From assembly GCF_029855045.1 (NCBI RefSeq), contig NZ_CP123228.1:5518001-5582000 (forward strand): DNA of 64,000 bases. Direction: 5' to 3'. Under the pieces are notes generated by a model that was not told where the DNA came from, did not search any database, and saw only the letters and a program-made list of their open reading frames with translations. This DNA comes from Piscinibacter sp. XHJ-5. Its GTDB lineage: Bacteria; Pseudomonadota; Gammaproteobacteria; Burkholderiales; Burkholderiaceae_C. The position numbers were made by a program, and so were the translations under genes. Positions 1-10,106 of this stretch are shown here, piece by piece (position 1 is the first letter of the stretch; each line of letters opens with the position of its first letter).

Positions 1-472
1 CGTACAGGCTGGCCTCGCGGTGCGACGCCGCATCGGGGCGCTGCGTCGCGATGTCCTGGTACAGCGTGCCGCCGAAGGCCACGTTCAGCAGCTGCAGGCC
101 GCGGCACACGCCGAACACCGGCTTGCACTCGGCGATGAACGCGGCCGCCAGAGCCTTCTCGTAATCGTCGCGCACGCGGTCGCCGCTCCAGCGCTCCTGC
201 AGCGGCGTCTCGCCATAGCTGCCCGGCCAGACGTCGGAGCCGCCTTCGAGCACCAGACCGTCGAGCCAGCGCGCGTAATGCGCGAGGGTGGCGTCGCCGC
301 GGCGCGTGTCGCCTTCGGGGTCGGGAATCATCACGGCGAGTGCGCCGCTCGACATGACCCAGTGGGCCACGGACTGCTCGATGTACTGCAGCGTCTTGCC
401 GGTGAAGATGGGGCGCGCCGGATCAGCGTGGAAGAAGCAGGCGCTGATGCCGATCTTGAGGCGCTCGTCCAT
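1..472 (-). CDS. Gamma-glutamyl amide hydrolase (PuuD-like class I amidotransferase), partial
   Basis: Last visible gene of the minus-strand operon; its C-terminal part lies beyond the window edge, and about 157 residues are visible. The family (peptidase C26) hydrolyses the gamma-glutamyl amide bond of intermediates such as gamma-glutamyl-GABA and returns free glutamate. The nucleophile elbow GVCRGLQ places the catalytic cysteine at residue 123, and the LVLEGGSDVWP segment at 74-83 is the usual substrate-side loop. The His and Glu of the triad would be in the missing part. The ATG overlaps the stop of the upstream alcohol dehydrogenase (TGATG), so translation is probably coupled. Family assignment is firm. 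The true substrate is inferred from the neighbouring glutamine-synthetase-like ligase. Confidence 0.85.
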   Translation of the reverse strand, partial: MDERLKIGISACFFHADPARPIFTGKTLQYIEQSVAHWVMSSGALAVMIPDPEGDTRRGDATLAHYARWLDGLVLEGGSDVWPGSYGETPLQERWSGDRVRDDYEKALAAAFIAECKPVFGVCRGLQLLNVAFGGTLYQDIATQRPDAASHREASLY

Positions 473-1605
473 CACAGGGCGGCTTCGAAGAAGCGCTCGA
501 AGTCGGCTGCCGTGCAGGGCCGCGGATTGGTCTGGTGACAGATGTCGGCCAGGGCCAGCTCGACCAGCCGCGGCAGCTGCTCGCGCCGCACGCCTCGCTG
601 CGCCAGGCCGCCGCTGATGCCGATGTCGGCCTTCAGCTGCCGCAGCCACGGCACGAACGCCTGGCCGCCCCCTGCCAGGCCGCACACGTGCGCCAGCTCG
701 TCGAACTTGTGCGGCACGGCCTCGAAGTTCCACGCGAGCACGGTATCGATCATCAGCGCGTTGGCCAGGCCGTGGTGCAGGTCGCACACGGCACCCAGCG
801 CATGCGCGCAGGCGTGCACCGCACCCAGGTCCTTCTGGAAGGCGATCGCGCCCATCATCGAGGCCATCAGCATGTCGCCGCGGGCCGCGAGGTCGCCCGG
901 CTCGGCCACCGCCGTGCGCAGCGAGCGCGCGGCGATGCGCGTGCCTTCCAGAGCGATGCCGTCGCACAGCGGGTGGTAGGCCGGCGACAGGTAGCTCTCG
1001 ACGTTGTGGGTCAGCGCGTCCATGCCGGTCGCGGCCGTCACCGCCGGCGGCAGGCCCAGCGTGAGCTCCGGATCTGCGAACACCGCCCGCGCGAGCAGCT
1101 GCGGCGAGAACACGATGCGCTTCACGTGCGTGTCGTCTTCCGAGACGACGCTCGATCGGCCGACCTCGGAGCCGGTGCCCGCGGTGGTCGGCAGCGCGAC
1201 GAAGTGCGGCAACGGATGGACGATGGGCCGCACCTGCGGGTGGTCCCACACGTACTCCAGGACGTGGCCTTCGTGCACCGCCATTACCCCGACCACCTTG
1301 GCGACGTCCAGCGCCGCGCCCCCGCCGAAGCCGATGAGGCTGTCGGCGCGGTGCTGCTTGAAGGCCTGCGCGCCGGCCATCACCTGGCTGGCCGTCGGAT
1401 TGCCGAAGACGCCGTCGAACACCGCGACCTCCAGGCCGTCGAGGTGGCTGCGGAATTCGGCCAGCACCGGCAGCGCGGCCAGCGCCCGGTCGGTGACGAT
1501 GAGCGGACGGCGGCAACCGGCCTGGCGCAGGTGATCGGCGACCCCCTTGCGCGCGCCGGCGCCGAAGTGGATGGCCGTCGGGAAGGCGAAGCGGTGGAGG
1601 GTCAT
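472..1605 (-). CDS. Iron-containing alcohol dehydrogenase
   Basis: 377-residue group III NAD(P)-dependent alcohol dehydrogenase. The GGGAALDVAK motif near residue 95 binds the dinucleotide. The metal-site region reads GMDALTHNVESY, followed by HACAHALGAVCDLHHG, which supplies the Asp/His ligands typical of Fe-ADH. The start at 1605 is chosen because MTLHRFAFP matches family N-termini and its ATG overlaps the stop of the preceding binding-protein gene (ATGA). The frame is open much further upstream, but that part is antisense-like shadow over the previous gene. In this operon it probably oxidises a hydroxyl group of a gamma-glutamylated amino alcohol; that role is inference, because Fe-ADH specificity cannot be read from sequence. 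Confidence 0.93.
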   Translation of the reverse strand: MTLHRFAFPTAIHFGAGARKGVADHLRQAGCRRPLIVTDRALAALPVLAEFRSHLDGLEVAVFDGVFGNPTASQVMAGAQAFKQHRADSLIGFGGGAALDVAKVVGVMAVHEGHVLEYVWDHPQVRPIVHPLPHFVALPTTAGTGSEVGRSSVVSEDDTHVKRIVFSPQLLARAVFADPELTLGLPPAVTAATGMDALTHNVESYLSPAYHPLCDGIALEGTRIAARSLRTAVAEPGDLAARGDMLMASMMGAIAFQKDLGAVHACAHALGAVCDLHHGLANALMIDTVLAWNFEAVPHKFDELAHVCGLAGGGQAFVPWLRQLKADIGISGGLAQRGVRREQLPRLVELALADICHQTNPRPCTAADFERFFEAAL

Positions 1606-3178
1606 GGCTGCTGCACCTGCACCCAGCGCAGCTCCAGGGTGTCGCTGGGCCACTGGACCGCACGCACCCTCTTGTTCATCGCCCAGGTCAGCGTGCGGCG
1701 GTAGAGGGGGATGTAGACCAGCTCGTCGCGCAGCAGCCGCAAGCTGGTGGCGACCATCGCGCGGCGGCGTGTCAGGTCGGGCTCGACGCGGATGTCGTCG
1801 ATGAGCTTGTCGATCGCCGCATTCGAGTAGCGCCCGGCGTTGAAGGTGCCTCCGCCGTCCTTGTCCCAGGTATGGAACAGCGCGTTCAGCGACGCCCAGG
1901 CATCGATGGCGGGTGTCCAGCCGAATTCGATGAAGCTGGCCGTGGCCTGGCTCAGCTTGGGAAAGAACTGGTTGGTGGGCGCCGAGCGCAAGGTGGTGCG
2001 TATGCCCACCTGCGCCAGCATCGCGGTGGCGGCCTGGCACACGTTCTCGCGGTAGGCGATGTTCACGCAATCCAGCGTGACGGCGAAGCCGCCGGGATAG
2101 CCGGCAGCCGCCAGCAGGGCCTTCGCGGCCTGCGGGTCGTACGGCAGGCGCTTGTCGTGGTCGGTGGGCGCGCCGTCCACCTTGGTCGACAGCAGCGCGC
2201 CGGTGGGCGTGGCCTGGCCTCGCAGCACCTTGCTCACGATCAGGTCCACGTTGATCGCCTGGTAGACCGCCTGGCGCACGCGCTTGTCCTTGAACGGGTT
2301 GCGGTCCTTCACGTCACCGTGCACGAGCTCGTCGCGCGACTGGTCGAACGTGAGGTACTGCTGGCCCAGATCGGGGATCTGCAGCAGCGTGAGCTGCTTG
2401 TTCGCCATCAGCCGCTCGACGTCCTGGAAGGGCGGATCCAGCACCAGGTCGACCTCGCCGGAGGCGAGCGCAGCCAGGCGGGTCGCATCCGACTTGACCG
2501 ACACATAGACCGCCTCGTCGACATTGCCCGAGCGCTTGTCGGCGCGTCCCCACCAGCCCGGATGGCTCTTCAGCACGACCTTCACGTCCGGCTCGTAGCG
2601 CTCGAGCCGGAACGGACCGGTGCCGTTGGCGTTGCGCACCGCGTAGGTCTCCTGCTTGCCGTCGAAGTCCTGCGCCCGCTCGACGCCATGACGCAGGCAC
2701 CAGGTCTTGCTCACCATCGCGATGAGGAAGAACTTTTCCGGCAGCACCGCGTCGGGCGTGGACAGCGACACGTCGATGGTCAGGTCGTCGACCTTCTTCG
2801 CGCCGACGACGCCCTTGAGCTGGAACGAACGCTTGGACGGCGGCGCCAGCGCACGCTGGATCGAGAACACCGCGTCGTCGGCGGTGAACGCCGAGCCGTC
2901 GTGGAACTTCACGCCGGGGCGCAGCTTGAAGCGCCAGGTCTTGGTGTCCACGGGCTGCCACGACACCGCCAGACCCGGCTCCAGGCGGTACTGCTGGTCG
3001 CGCCACACCAGCGATTCGTAGACCTGCGTCATCACCCGCGTGTGGTACAGCAGCGCCAGGCCGTGCGGGTCCATCGTCTGCGGGTCGAAGCCGCTGGCCA
3101 CGCGCAGGGGGGCGGCATGGGCCGCGGCGCACAGCAGCGCGGCGGCCAGCAGTCGAGCAAAGTGCAGGAGGCGTCGCA

Positions 3179-3179
<1 letters not shown>
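1602..3179 (-). CDS. ABC transporter substrate-binding protein, family 5 (peptide/opine type)
   Basis: 525-residue periplasmic binding protein with a Sec signal peptide (MRRLLHFARLLAAALLCAAAHA, cut after AHA). It has the family 5 layout: RVASGFDPQTMDPH at the mature N-terminus, then the VKFHDGSAFTADDAVFS motif near residue 95. Family members capture peptides, opines, nickel chelates or other amino compounds for an ABC importer. No permease or ATPase gene is visible here; they may lie to the left of the window or be shared with another locus. It is overlapped on both sides (TGATG with the ligase gene, ATGA with the dehydrogenase gene), so it is surely part of the catabolic operon and probably delivers its substrate. 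Confidence 0.9.
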
Positions 3180-4543
<1,364 letters not shown>

Positions 4544-4600
4544 CGGGATCTCCGCTGGGGCGTGAAACGCGCAGGCCAGTCTAGGGGCCGCGCAGAAGCA

Positions 4601-4628
4601 TCGTCAATGGAGGGGCCTGCCCTATCAT
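4601..4628 (+). promoter_or_regulatory. Candidate sigma70 promoter of the Na/Pi transporter gene
   Basis: In the 94 bp divergent gap a TCGTCA hexamer and TATCAT are separated by 16 bp. The -10 element ends only nine bases before the ATG, so the transcript would have almost no leader. The purine run GGAGG at 4609-4613 is too far upstream to act as a ribosome binding site. This is a hexamer match only. Confidence 0.3.
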
Positions 4629-4637
4629 CGATCACCC

Positions 4638-6308
4638 ATGCTGCACCTGCTGAACCTGCTCGCCGCCATCTCGCTGCTCGTATGGGGCACGCACATCGTG
4701 CGCACCGGCGTGCTCAAGGTATTCGGGGAGGACCTGCGGCGGGTGCTCGCGCACAGCTTCAGCAACCGCTTCAAGGCCATGCTGGCGGGCATCGGCGTGA
4801 CCGGGCTGGTGCAGTCGGCCACGGCCACCTGCCTGATCATGGCGTCCTTCGTCGGCAAGGGGCTGGTCACGACCGGTGCGGCCCTGGCGGTGATGCTGGG
4901 TGCCGACGTCGGCAGCAGCATGATGGCCGTTGCGCTGTCGCAGGACCTGTCGTGGCTGTCGCCGCTTCTCATCTTCGTCGGCGTGGTCATGTTCGTCGCG
5001 CGGCAGGACACCGGCGCCGGACGCATCGGCCGGGTGCTGATCGGCCTGGGCCTCATCACGCTGGCGCTGCAGCTCATCGTCGGCGCGACTCGCCCGATGA
5101 CCGAATCGCCGGCCGTGCGCGCGCTGCTGGTGGCCTTGCCGAACGAGGTGATGCTCGACATGGTGGTCGGCGCGGTGCTGACGGTGATGGCCTATTCGAG
5201 CCTCGCCATCGTGCTGCTTACCGCCACGCTGGCCGCCTCGGGCATGGTGCCCGCGGGCGTGGCGATCGGCCTGGTGCTGGGCGCCAACATCGGCAGCGCG
5301 TTGCTGGCGCTCATTGCCACCGGCCGCGCGTCACCGCAGGTGCGCCGCCTTCCCCTCGGCAACCTGCTGTTCAAGGTGGTGGGTGCGCTGATCGCCGTTC
5401 CGTTGCTACCGATCGCGCACGTGCAGCTGCAGGAGTACATCGACCAGGTGCACCAGCAGGTGGTCGTCTTCCACCTCACGTTCAACGTCCTGCTGGCGCT
5501 GACCTTCATCGGCCTCACCGGCGCAGCCGCGCGCATCACGGAAAAGCTGCTGCCGGCGCCTGCCGCCGGCGTGGGAACCGAGCGGCCGCGGCACCTGGAT
5601 CCCTCCGCGCTGGCCACGCCGTCGCTGGCCATCACCTGCGCGGCGCGCGAAGCGCTGCATCAGGCCGACGTCGTCGAGACGATGCTGCGCGGCATCCTGC
5701 CGGTGATCCGCAACAACGATCTCGCGCTCGCCGAGCAGCTGCGCCGCCTCGACGACACCGTCGACGAGCTGTATTCGGCGATCAAGTTCTACCTGACGCA
5801 GATCTCCCGCGAGGCCTTGTCCGAGCGCGAGAGCCGCCGCTGGACCGACATCGTGTCGTTCACGATCAACATGGAGCAGATCGGCGACATCATCGAACGC
5901 GTGCTGCAGGACGTCGAGGACAAGAAGATCCGCAAGAACCGCAGCTTCTCGGACGCCGGCATGGCCGAAATCGTCCACCTGCACGAGCGCCTGCTGGCCA
6001 ACCTGCGCCTGGGCATGAGCGTGTTCCTCGACGGCCACGTGCGCGACGCACAGAAGCTGCTCGAGGAGAAGGCGCGCTTTCGCGACCTGGAGCACGAATA
6101 TGCCGGCAGCCACATCGCGCGGCTGCGCGACAACACTGCGCTGAGCATCGAGACCAGCTCATTGCACCTCGACCTCATCAGCGACCTCAAGCGCATCAAC
6201 TCGCACATCTGCTCCATCGCCTACCCCATCCTCGAGTCGGCCGGTGCGCTGTCCAAGACGCGCATCCGCGAGTCGCGGCTCCAGGCCCTGCCACCCGACC
6301 GGACGTGA
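4638..6308 (+). CDS. Na/Pi cotransporter family protein with C-terminal PhoU-like domain
   Basis: 556-residue inner-membrane protein related to E. coli YjbB and eukaryotic NaPi-II. Two inverted Na_Pi_cotrans repeats carry the characteristic glutamine-serine motifs: GLVQSATATCLIM near residue 55, and in the second repeat the equivalent site is the VMAYSSLAIVLL stretch near 190. About nine hydrophobic segments fill the first 300 residues. Residues 340-540 are soluble, helical and PhoU-like. Family members move phosphate with sodium, in YjbB outward, and the PhoU domain probably senses phosphate status. The downstream DMT gene overlaps its stop (GTGA), so the two are cotranscribed. Confidence 0.92.
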   Translation: MLHLLNLLAAISLLVWGTHIVRTGVLKVFGEDLRRVLAHSFSNRFKAMLAGIGVTGLVQSATATCLIMASFVGKGLVTTGAALAVMLGADVGSSMMAVALSQDLSWLSPLLIFVGVVMFVARQDTGAGRIGRVLIGLGLITLALQLIVGATRPMTESPAVRALLVALPNEVMLDMVVGAVLTVMAYSSLAIVLLTATLAASGMVPAGVAIGLVLGANIGSALLALIATGRASPQVRRLPLGNLLFKVVGALIAVPLLPIAHVQLQEYIDQVHQQVVVFHLTFNVLLALTFIGLTGAAARITEKLLPAPAAGVGTERPRHLDPSALATPSLAITCAAREALHQADVVETMLRGILPVIRNNDLALAEQLRRLDDTVDELYSAIKFYLTQISREALSERESRRWTDIVSFTINMEQIGDIIERVLQDVEDKKIRKNRSFSDAGMAEIVHLHERLLANLRLGMSVFLDGHVRDAQKLLEEKARFRDLEHEYAGSHIARLRDNTALSIETSSLHLDLISDLKRINSHICSIAYPILESAGALSKTRIRESRLQALPPDRT

Positions 6309-7168
6309 CGCTCACCTGGCCCATCGTCGCGGCGGTGCTCTTCGGCGCGTTGCTGCACGCGGCGTGGAATGCGCTGATCAAGGCCGGCAGCGACAAGCAG
6401 CTCGACACGGCTCTGATGCACGTGCTGGGCTGCGTCATCACGCTGCCGCTCGTGGCCGTGATCGGTCTTCCCGACCCGGCCGCGTGGCCGTGGATCGCCG
6501 CGTCCGCCATGCTGCACGTCGGCTACTACACCGCCCTTGCCGGCGCCTACCGGCACGGCGACCTGGGCCTGACCTACCCGATCATGCGCGGACTCGCGCC
6601 GCTGCTGGTCGCCTTGGCGAGCAGTACGCTGCTCGGCGAAGCGCTGCCGTTGGCCACCTGGCTCGGCGTGGCCGGCATCAGCGCCGGCGTGCTGATGGTG
6701 GGCCTGTCGCGCGGTGCCGCCGCCGGCACCGGCTCGCACGGCCACGCGGTGCGCTGGGCGCTTCTCAATGCGGCCATCATCGCCGCCTACACCGTGGTCG
6801 ACGGCAACGGCGTGCGCGCGGGCGGCAGCGCGCTGCAGTACGTGGCGACGCTGGTGCTCGTCAACGGCCTGCCCTATTTCACGCTGGTGATGTGGCGGCG
6901 CGGCGCCGGGCGCTCCGCCGCGTGGGCCTACATGGCGCGGCGCTGGAAGCTCGCGCTGCTCGGCATGCTGGCCTCTGCAGGCTCGTATGCGATTGCGCTG
7001 TGGGCGATGACGCAGGCACCGGTGGCCGCCGTCGCCGCGCTGCGCGAGACCTCGGTGTTGTTCGCGGCGCTGATCGGGTCGCGGTGGCTGAAGGAAAGCT
7101 TCGGCCTGCGCAGGGCGGCCGGGACCGCGCTGATCGTGGGTGGCGTCGTCACCTTGCGCCTGCTGTAG
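6305..7168 (+). CDS. DMT superfamily permease (EamA domain)
   Basis: 287-residue membrane protein with ten predicted hydrophobic helices and two EamA repeats, the second beginning near residue 145. Such permeases export or import small metabolites; the substrate cannot be told from sequence. The start is a GTG that overlaps the stop of the phosphate transporter gene by four bases (GTGA), giving the sequence VTLTWPIVAAVLFG, which begins exactly at the first helix. Upstream in-frame starts would lie inside the neighbouring gene and add no membrane segment. There is no Shine-Dalgarno sequence, so expression presumably depends on coupling. Confidence 0.88.
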   Translation: MTLTWPIVAAVLFGALLHAAWNALIKAGSDKQLDTALMHVLGCVITLPLVAVIGLPDPAAWPWIAASAMLHVGYYTALAGAYRHGDLGLTYPIMRGLAPLLVALASSTLLGEALPLATWLGVAGISAGVLMVGLSRGAAAGTGSHGHAVRWALLNAAIIAAYTVVDGNGVRAGGSALQYVATLVLVNGLPYFTLVMWRRGAGRSAAWAYMARRWKLALLGMLASAGSYAIALWAMTQAPVAAVAALRETSVLFAALIGSRWLKESFGLRRAAGTALIVGGVVTLRLL

Positions 7169-7183
7169 GTCGGCGGTGGACCT

Positions 7184-7987
7184 TCACCCCCGTCGCCCCG
7201 GCCGACGCAGCCAATGTGCGAGCACGAGAGCCGCTTCAACGGTGAAGTCGCCGCGCGCCAGCTTTTCGCCCAGCGCCTCGAGGCCGACACGATCGAAGCG
7301 CTCGACCTCTCCGTCCTGGTTCGCCGGCGCGATGCCTTCCGGCACGCAGGCTTCGAACATGTCGATGTGCTCCACCATGTAGCCGTCCGACACCGGCCGG
7401 CGCACCCTGGTCCGGCCGAAGTGCCCGAGGTCGCGCAGCTGCACCAGCCGCAGGCCGGCTTCCTCCCATGTCTCGCGCTCCAGCGTCTGGTCGATCGTCT
7501 CCTCGGCGCCGACCATGCCCCCCATCAGCGTGTCCCAGCGGCCCGGGTCCACTGCCTTGTCGAACGCACGCTGCTGAATCCATACCTCGCCTGACGGCGT
7601 GGCGCCGACCAGGTGCACCGCCCGCGTCGCGATGCCCAGCGGCCGAACCGCCGCACGCTCGATCCGGCCGACCGGCGCACCGTCGGCCGCGACCACCGCC
7701 AGCGCCTCGTCCCGCCAGCGGCCGCCCAGACGCTGCGCATGCAGCCAGCGCGCGATGGCCTCGAAGGCTGCATCGACGGGGCCGAGGACTGTCCAGCCGT
7801 CGGCATGACGGCGCAGCGGCAGTCCCGCGGCGAGCAAGCGCTCGCCCAGCGCCGGCTCGAGCGAGCCGCATGCGACACCGGCGACGACCAGCGGCTCGCG
7901 CGCGGCGCGCGGCGGCTGCTGCGCCGCCCTCCGGATCCGCTCGAACCCGTCGCTGCCGGGCTCGGGCGGGAATTTGTGGCCGGACAT
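7184..7987 (-). CDS. NUDIX hydrolase with DUF4743-type N-terminal domain
   Basis: 267-residue two-domain protein. Residues 1-120 match the DUF4743/thiamin-pyrophosphokinase-like N-terminal region found in NUDIX proteins of the plant Nudt24 and yeast YJR142W type. The second half holds the NUDIX box beginning GGMVGAEE near residue 158 and closing with RETWEEAGL, with all catalytic glutamates present. Homologues act on oxidised or damaged thiamin diphosphate analogues. It is convergent with the DMT gene and separated by only 15 bp. No ribosome binding site is obvious at the chosen ATG. Confidence 0.88.
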   Translation of the reverse strand: MSGHKFPPEPGSDGFERIRRAAQQPPRAAREPLVVAGVACGSLEPALGERLLAAGLPLRRHADGWTVLGPVDAAFEAIARWLHAQRLGGRWRDEALAVVAADGAPVGRIERAAVRPLGIATRAVHLVGATPSGEVWIQQRAFDKAVDPGRWDTLMGGMVGAEETIDQTLERETWEEAGLRLVQLRDLGHFGRTRVRRPVSDGYMVEHIDMFEACVPEGIAPANQDGEVERFDRVGLEALGEKLARGDFTVEAALVLAHWLRRPGRRG

Positions 7988-8045
7988 GTCGAAAACCGCC
8001 GCGCTCGTTCGTCTACATCGGGTGGACGCCTTTCAATCCTTCCGT

Positions 8046-8723
8046 TCAGGCCTGCGCGGCCCGCTGCCGACGCTCGACCGCCGCCCGGCTCGGCCGCGCC
8101 CGACGCGACGCCGGCGCACGCAGCCCCTCGATGTAGCTGCGCACCACGTGGCGGCCGACGCGCACGAGGTCGAAGGCTTCGGGATGCAGCATCCAGTTCT
8201 GGATCAGCCCGTCGACCAGGGCATGCAGCCCCAGCGCAAGCGAGCGCACCGGCACGCGAGGCCCGATCTGCCCGCGCCGCGCCGCGGCTTTCAGGATGCG
8301 CTCCCCTTCGGCGAGACAATCGTCGCGGCACGCGAGGCGCCGATCGCGTACCGCGAGCAGCTCGTCGACGTACTCGACCTTGTGCGTCGCGATGTCGAAG
8401 GCGCGGCGCATCTGCGGGCTCTGCGCGGTGATCCGCAGCGTGGCCATCAGCTGCCGTTCCAGGAAGCCGAGGGGGTCTTTCTCGGTGGAGTCGAATGGCC
8501 GGCAGACAGCCTCCATCGGCATGGTTGCCCGCTCCATCATCGCGGTGAAAAGGTCGGCCTTGTCCTTGAAGTGCCAGTAGATCGCGCCGCGCGTGACCTC
8601 GGCCGCCTCGGCAATGTCGTGCAGCGAGGTCCGCGACACGCCACGCTGCTCGAAGAGCAGCTCGGCCGCATCGAGAATGCGATACCGGGTTGCGAGGGCT
8701 TCTTCTTTGGTACGGCGAACCAT
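8046..8723 (-). CDS. TetR-family transcriptional repressor of the RND operon (AcrR/TtgR type)
   Basis: 225-residue regulator. The helix-turn-helix lies at residues 11-58: RILDAAELLFEQRGVSRTSL, then IAEAAEVTRGAIYWHFKDK, the AcrR-like signature. The remaining residues form the ligand-binding helical domain. The start at 8723 (MVRRTKEEA) matches AcrR and TtgR N-termini; a longer in-frame start at 8810 would run through the operator and is rejected. The gene is divergent from the adaptor gene with a perfect dyad between them, so it almost certainly represses the efflux operon and itself and is released by a pump substrate. A basic tail rich in Arg (PASRRARPSRAAVERRQ) is extra compared with AcrR. 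Confidence 0.92.
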   Translation of the reverse strand: MVRRTKEEALATRYRILDAAELLFEQRGVSRTSLHDIAEAAEVTRGAIYWHFKDKADLFTAMMERATMPMEAVCRPFDSTEKDPLGFLERQLMATLRITAQSPQMRRAFDIATHKVEYVDELLAVRDRRLACRDDCLAEGERILKAAARRGQIGPRVPVRSLALGLHALVDGLIQNWMLHPEAFDLVRVGRHVVRSYIEGLRAPASRRARPSRAAVERRQRAAQA

Positions 8724-8798
8724 GGAGGGCTCCGGAAGAGGTAATGGATTCTCATCGTCAGGGACCGCCATTTGCGCGCGCGGTTCCCCCACTGTCGC

Positions 8799-8820
8799 AC
8801 ATACATCCAATGATGTATGT
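8799..8820. promoter_or_regulatory. TetR/AcrR operator dyad
   Basis: Perfect inverted repeat: ACATACATC, spacer CAAT, GATGTATGT. The half-sites are nearly those of the E. coli acrAB operator (ACATACATT...AATGTATGT). It sits 75 bp upstream of the repressor start and 32 bp upstream of the adaptor start, where it would cover the promoter of either gene. Confidence 0.85.
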
Positions 8821-8852
8821 AAACTGCACCCCCTTCGAATGGGAGACTGCGA

Positions 8853-10091
8853 ATGTCCGCGTTTGACTCACTTGCCCGCTCGCTGCGCGGCGCCCCCGAT
8901 TCGGTCCGCCGCGCGGCGGGGCTTGGCGCCACGCTGCTGCTGGGCGCTGTCCTCGTGGCCTGCGGCCAGGCGTCCGGCGTGGCCGATCAGAAGGGCGGCC
9001 ATGCCGGCGGTCCGCCCCCCGCCGCCGTGGTGGTGCAGAAGGTCACCACCGCCAGCCTGCCCGCGGTCTACGAGTATGTCGGCCAGACGGCCGGCTCCCG
9101 CGACATCGAGGTGCGCGCCCGGGTCGCGGGCATCCTGATCAAGCGCAACTTCAATGAAGGCGGCGCGGTCAAGAAGGGCCAGTCGCTGTACAGCCTCGAC
9201 CCCGCACCGTTCCAGGTCGCGCTGAACCGCGCCGATGCCGACGTGGCCGCCGCCGAAGCGCGCGCCGCGCAGGCGGCTCGCACGGTGGGGCGGCTGAAGC
9301 CGTTGGCCGAGGCACGCGCCGTGAGCCAGCGAGAGCTCGACGATGCCGTCGCCGGCGAGCAGGTCGCGCGTGCCGACGTCAAGGCAGCGCAGGCGCGTCG
9401 GGCCGAGGCGGTGCTCAATGTCGGCTACACCCGCGTCGAGGCGCCGATCGGCGGCACCGCCGGCCGCTCGCAGGTGTCCGAAGGCACGCTGGTCTCGGGA
9501 CCGCAGGTGCTGCTCACCACGGTCACGCAGACCGATCCGATCAAGCTGCGCTTCGGCATCGCCGACACCGACCAGATGCGCTGGCGCACCGAAGTCGCCG
9601 CAGGTCAGCTCAAGCTGCCGCCGCACGATGCATTCGACATCGAAGTGCGGCTGGCCGACGGCACCGTCTATCCCCGCAAGGGCAAGCTGATCTTCTCGGA
9701 CACGCGCGTGTCGGGCGATACCGGCACGGTCGAAGCCGAAGCGGAGGTGCCCAATCCCGAGGGCCAGCTCAAGCCGGGCCAGTTCATCCGCGTGCGCCTG
9801 CTGGGCGCGACCCGCCCCAACGCCGTCAAGGTGCCGACCCGCGCCGTGCTCGAAGGACCGCAAGGCAAGTTCGTCTACGTCATGGCCGACAACAAGGCCA
9901 TGCCCAAGCCGGTGGTCGTGGGCGACCAGGTCGCGGACGGCTGGATCATCACCAAGGGGCTCAATGCGGGCGACGACCTCATCGTCGACGGCATGGCCCG
10001 CATCTTCTTCCCGGGCGCGCCGGTGCAGCTCGCCCAGGCGGCGCCGCCGGGCGCCTCGGGCCCCGCCGCCTCCGCCCCGGCCAAGAAATAA
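8853..10091 (+). CDS. RND efflux periplasmic adaptor lipoprotein (MexA/AcrA type)
   Basis: 412-residue membrane fusion protein. A lipobox LVAC at 34-37 predicts lipidation at Cys37. The biotinyl-lipoyl halves flank a helical hairpin at about 115-185 (ADVAAAEARAAQAARTVG and following), and the C-terminal beta-barrel and membrane-proximal domains run to residue 390. The protein bridges the inner-membrane pump to the outer-membrane channel. It is the first gene of a three-gene operon, with the pump gene 15 bp downstream. About 20 residues precede the hydrophobic part of the signal, longer than in AcrA, so a slightly later start is conceivable although no better ATG exists. Confidence 0.94.
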   Translation: MSAFDSLARSLRGAPDSVRRAAGLGATLLLGAVLVACGQASGVADQKGGHAGGPPPAAVVVQKVTTASLPAVYEYVGQTAGSRDIEVRARVAGILIKRNFNEGGAVKKGQSLYSLDPAPFQVALNRADADVAAAEARAAQAARTVGRLKPLAEARAVSQRELDDAVAGEQVARADVKAAQARRAEAVLNVGYTRVEAPIGGTAGRSQVSEGTLVSGPQVLLTTVTQTDPIKLRFGIADTDQMRWRTEVAAGQLKLPPHDAFDIEVRLADGTVYPRKGKLIFSDTRVSGDTGTVEAEAEVPNPEGQLKPGQFIRVRLLGATRPNAVKVPTRAVLEGPQGKFVYVMADNKAMPKPVVVGDQVADGWIITKGLNAGDDLIVDGMARIFFPGAPVQLAQAAPPGASGPAASAPAKK

Positions 10092-10106
10092 GCGGGAGGT
10101 CCGCCC

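Noticed and set aside
8724..8810. Longer N-terminus for the TetR regulator
   Set aside because: The extension would place coding sequence over the operator and adds residues absent from AcrR/TtgR proteins.
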